Assembly (NCBI GenBank): GCA_020441225.1
Contig: JAGRMP010000316.1
Coordinates: 1 to 25,201 of the forward strand
DNA from: Maritimibacter sp.
GTDB taxonomy: Bacteria; Pseudomonadota; Alphaproteobacteria; Rhodobacterales; Rhodobacteraceae
Direction of reading: 5' to 3'
DNA: 25,201 nt
Shown: in pieces, positions 23,764 through 25,201 of the stretch
Position numbering within the stretch: the stretch's first letter is position 1
Layout: each line of letters begins with the position of its first letter
Program-made: the position numbers and the translations under genes
The notes under the pieces: generated by a model
Database searches by the model: none
The model's input: only the letters and a program-made list of their open reading frames with translations
What the model was told of the DNA's origin: nothing

Positions 23764-23904
23764 CAGCCTGTTCAGCTGGAACCAGGGCGGCATGCCATCC
23801 GCCCTAGACCCACCCGGGCAGGGACCCTCGCCTGTCCCCGCACCCTCGGTCGCTGTCCGCGGGACCGAAGGGGCGTTCGCCACCCCCTCCGGCCTTCCCC
23901 GACT

Positions 23905-23959
23905 GATGGCCCGGTCCGGGCTGCGCTGGTCGGTTGACGCGCAGCCCGGGCCGGCCATC
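23905..23959. repeat. Large inverted repeat before the PemK-like gene
   Basis: Arms 23905-23926 and 23939-23959 pair over about 21 positions with one unpaired base and one or two mismatches; the inner 11 bases (CCGGGCTGCGC against GCGCAGCCCGG) are perfect. The loop is 12 bases. It ends 50 bases before the ATG at 24010 and could be a terminator for upstream transcription, a cruciform, or a protein-binding site. Confidence 0.6.
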
Positions 23960-24009
23960 GGAAAGAGGGGAGGTCAGGACGCGTCGATCCACCATCAAAG
24001 GAGAGATCG

Positions 24010-24567
24010 ATGTTCGATCAGACCGAAGACGAAACCGGCCACTGGGCCGATGAAATCCAGCGCGGCAATGTCGTGCTGTTCCGTTTCCCGATCCGGCGTG
24101 CGGGCGAGGGCGAAGGCCCGAAGGTCCGGCCGTGCCTCGTGCTCGAAGTCGAAGAGTTGTCCGGCGGGAAGCGTCTGACGCTGGCCTACGGGACAAGCGC
24201 GCCTACCGCGGCGAACCGCGGCTACGAGATCCCGGTGACCCACGTTGAGGACATTCGCGCCGCCGGATTGAAACGCGCCACGCGATTCATCGGCGCTCGC
24301 CTCATCTCGGTTGCGCCGGAGAACGCTGGGTTCGACGTCGGCGGCCCGATCTCCTCGCCGGTCATCGGTCGGCTCTCGCCGAACCGGATGGAGCGGCTGG
24401 ACTGGGTGAGGGCGCGCCTCCACGCAGAGCACGACATCGCCACGGAACGCCGCAGACGGCGTTTTGGCCGAGGTCCAACGGTGGAACGGCGACGCCGCAA
24501 GATCCTCGTCCATTCCCCGAGTTCGGCGGCCCGACGAGCCCGCTGCGCGACCGGCCCCTCGATGTGA
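24010..24567 (+). CDS. PemK/MazF-like protein with basic tail
   Basis: This encodes 185 residues. ATG at 24010 is preceded by AAAGGAGAGATCG, a strong binding site. Residues of about 15-125 resemble the PemK/MazF small-barrel fold: RGNVVLFRFPI, KVRPCLVLEVEEL, LTLAYGTSAPT and RFIGARLISVAPENAGFD. In PemK/MazF toxins the RPxLVL strand is characteristic and the proteins cut RNA. MazF toxins are about 110 residues; the extra C-terminal 50 residues here are very Arg-rich (TERRRRRFGRGPTVERRRRK). No antitoxin gene is adjacent, so toxin function is uncertain, and it may instead be a regulator or nucleic-acid binder built on the same fold. Its stop codon lies inside a strong hairpin. Confidence 0.6.
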   Translation: MFDQTEDETGHWADEIQRGNVVLFRFPIRRAGEGEGPKVRPCLVLEVEELSGGKRLTLAYGTSAPTAANRGYEIPVTHVEDIRAAGLKRATRFIGARLISVAPENAGFDVGGPISSPVIGRLSPNRMERLDWVRARLHAEHDIATERRRRRFGRGPTVERRRRKILVHSPSSAARRARCATGPSM

Positions 24568-24577
24568 GGGCCGGTCG
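24548..24577 (+). terminator. Hairpin overlapping the PemK-like stop codon
   Basis: CGACCGGCCCCTC (24548-24560) and GAGGGCCGGTCG (24566-24577) pair over 12 positions with one bulged C and a five-base loop; the TGA stop is partly in the right arm. There is no T-run after it, so it may attenuate or protect rather than terminate. Confidence 0.5.
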
Positions 24578-24609
24578 GACAGCGGCTCGCAGATCCCAAG
24601 GAGATAGCA

Positions 24610-25020
24610 ATGTTTCAACCTCCCAGCAGTTTTAGCGCGGGCACCAGCCACCGCCTGGTTCACTTTTTCGACCAACCGTGGACGAGCGATCACGAGCGGA
24701 TCGAGGACATCCTTGCCGACGTCGCACGCGCCGTCCGCGGCGCGATCGAAGCGCTCGACGAGATACCTCTCGATGGTGGCGAATTCTGGCACCACGATTT
24801 GGTCGCAAAGGCGAGGCCGGGGAAGTTCCTGGGCGACGACTTCAGGAACGCGGCGCAGCGCGCACTGCGTGCTTTGGCGACGATGGATCCGGAGCTGACG
24901 CCGGCCGCCCACGATCGAGCCTGCCGGTTGCTTCGTGACGCGCTGGAGCACTCGCACCGAGCCGTCGAACTTCTCGCCGCTGAGCGCGAGATCGCGGACT
25001 TCCGAAGCCGCAACTGCTGA
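24610..25020 (+). CDS. Unknown 136-residue soluble protein
   Basis: ATG at 24610 is preceded by AAGGAGATAGCA, a strong binding site. The sequence is mostly helical (HERIEDILADVARAVRGAIE, then NAAQRALRALATMDPEL and RACRLLRDALEHSHRAVELL), with a short aromatic start (RLVHFFDQPW) and an EFWHHDLV segment in the middle. No signal peptide, membrane segment or catalytic motif stands out, and I recognise no family. Codon use matches the high-GC host. It lies between the PemK-like and exonuclease genes on the same strand, with structured DNA on both sides. Confidence 0.65.
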   Translation: MFQPPSSFSAGTSHRLVHFFDQPWTSDHERIEDILADVARAVRGAIEALDEIPLDGGEFWHHDLVAKARPGKFLGDDFRNAAQRALRALATMDPELTPAAHDRACRLLRDALEHSHRAVELLAAEREIADFRSRNC

Positions 25021-25051
25021 TCGAGATCGGCGGGCGTCTCACCTGCCGCCA

Positions 25052-25097
25052 GGGCGCGCTGGCTCCATGTCCTTTCTGCTGCACCGCCAGCGCGCCC
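25052..25097 (+). repeat. Perfect 12-bp inverted repeat before the exonuclease gene
   Basis: GGGCGCGCTGGC (25052-25063) and GCCAGCGCGCCC (25086-25097) are exact reverse complements separated by 22 bases, between a stop codon at 25020 and a start at 25118. It may be a terminator for the upstream gene or a leader structure for the next one. Confidence 0.6.
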
Positions 25098-25117
25098 GAA
25101 TTCCCGAAGGAAAATAC

Positions 25118-25201
25118 ATGACGCACCATCTGCCCGAGATCGTGTTTCTCGATCTCGAAGCCTCCTCGCTGGCCGCCGACGGCTGGCCGATCGAGATCGG
25201 C
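25118..25201 (+). CDS. DnaQ-like 3'-5' exonuclease, N-terminal fragment
   Basis: The window ends after 28 residues. ATG at 25118 follows GAAGGA at a good distance. IVFLDLEASSLAADGWPIEI is the ExoI motif of DEDD exonucleases, with the metal-binding Asp-x-Glu and the typical WPIEIG continuation. Whether it is a stand-alone exonuclease, which would be about 170-200 residues, cannot be told from this fragment. Confidence 0.7.
   Translation, partial: MTHHLPEIVFLDLEASSLAADGWPIEIG

Larger units (their letters stand above)
23325..23904. other. Non-coding, hairpin- and repeat-rich gap
   Basis: This stretch holds no believable gene. The first 230 bases are of mixed composition and follow the helicase. 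From about 23560 the DNA becomes C-rich and is packed with short inverted and direct repeats listed separately. It may mark the right edge of the low-GC insertion. Confidence 0.45.

Noticed and set aside
23594..23892. Possible CRISPR array
   Set aside because: The repeats are only two or three, imperfect, and differ in length, with no regular spacers and no cas genes.
23542..23958. Minus-strand open frame of 138 codons in the repeat-rich gap
   Set aside because: It has a Gly/Ala/Arg/Pro low-complexity translation running straight through tandem repeats and hairpins, with no ribosome binding site.

Overview
The window looks like chromosome, chromid or large-plasmid DNA of a high-GC alphaproteobacterium, most likely of the Rhodobacteraceae (Roseobacter group). 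I infer this from strong G/C preference at third codon positions, frequent TTG/GTG starts, and the gene types present (small ParB-like protein, HNH_2 nuclease, MobV-type relaxase, DUF4384/OmpA pair). No rRNA, tRNA or CRISPR array is visible.

Left part (about 0.5-10.7 kb): an envelope locus. Three plus-strand genes encode an exported TPR-CHAT (caspase-like) protein, a TPR plus outer-membrane beta-barrel protein of Slam-like layout, and a 1119-residue exported protein with an N-terminal FecR domain and a C-terminal region resembling the TbpB-type surface beta-barrel. Facing them on the minus strand are an OmpA-domain protein and an exported DUF4384 protein. Together they suggest a surface-display or sensing machine with a protease-like component, which is one of the two best candidates for an undescribed system here. 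The large surface protein carries an internal block of clearly lower GC, as if a domain had been exchanged.

Middle part (about 11.2-16.4 kb): a secreted cysteine-rich seven-repeat protein with no clear start codon; a short run of a one-helix membrane protein, a putative DNA-binding protein and a small ParB-like protein; then a minus-strand cold-adaptation group made of a DEAD-box RNA helicase, a CspA-type cold-shock protein and a fatty acid desaturase.

Right part (about 17.1-25.2 kb): accessory DNA. It holds an HNH endonuclease of restriction type, a MobV/Pre-type relaxase with a small downstream partner, and a low-GC two-gene unit (an unrecognised 278-residue protein and a 764-residue superfamily 1 helicase) behind its own sigma70-like promoter and a possible operator. 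A 685-base hairpin- and repeat-rich gap follows, then a PemK/MazF-like protein, an unknown protein and the start of a DnaQ-like exonuclease, each bordered by strong inverted repeats. The low-GC helicase pair beside a mobilisation gene is the second strong candidate, most plausibly an anti-phage or anti-plasmid defence unit. That function is inferred from context only.
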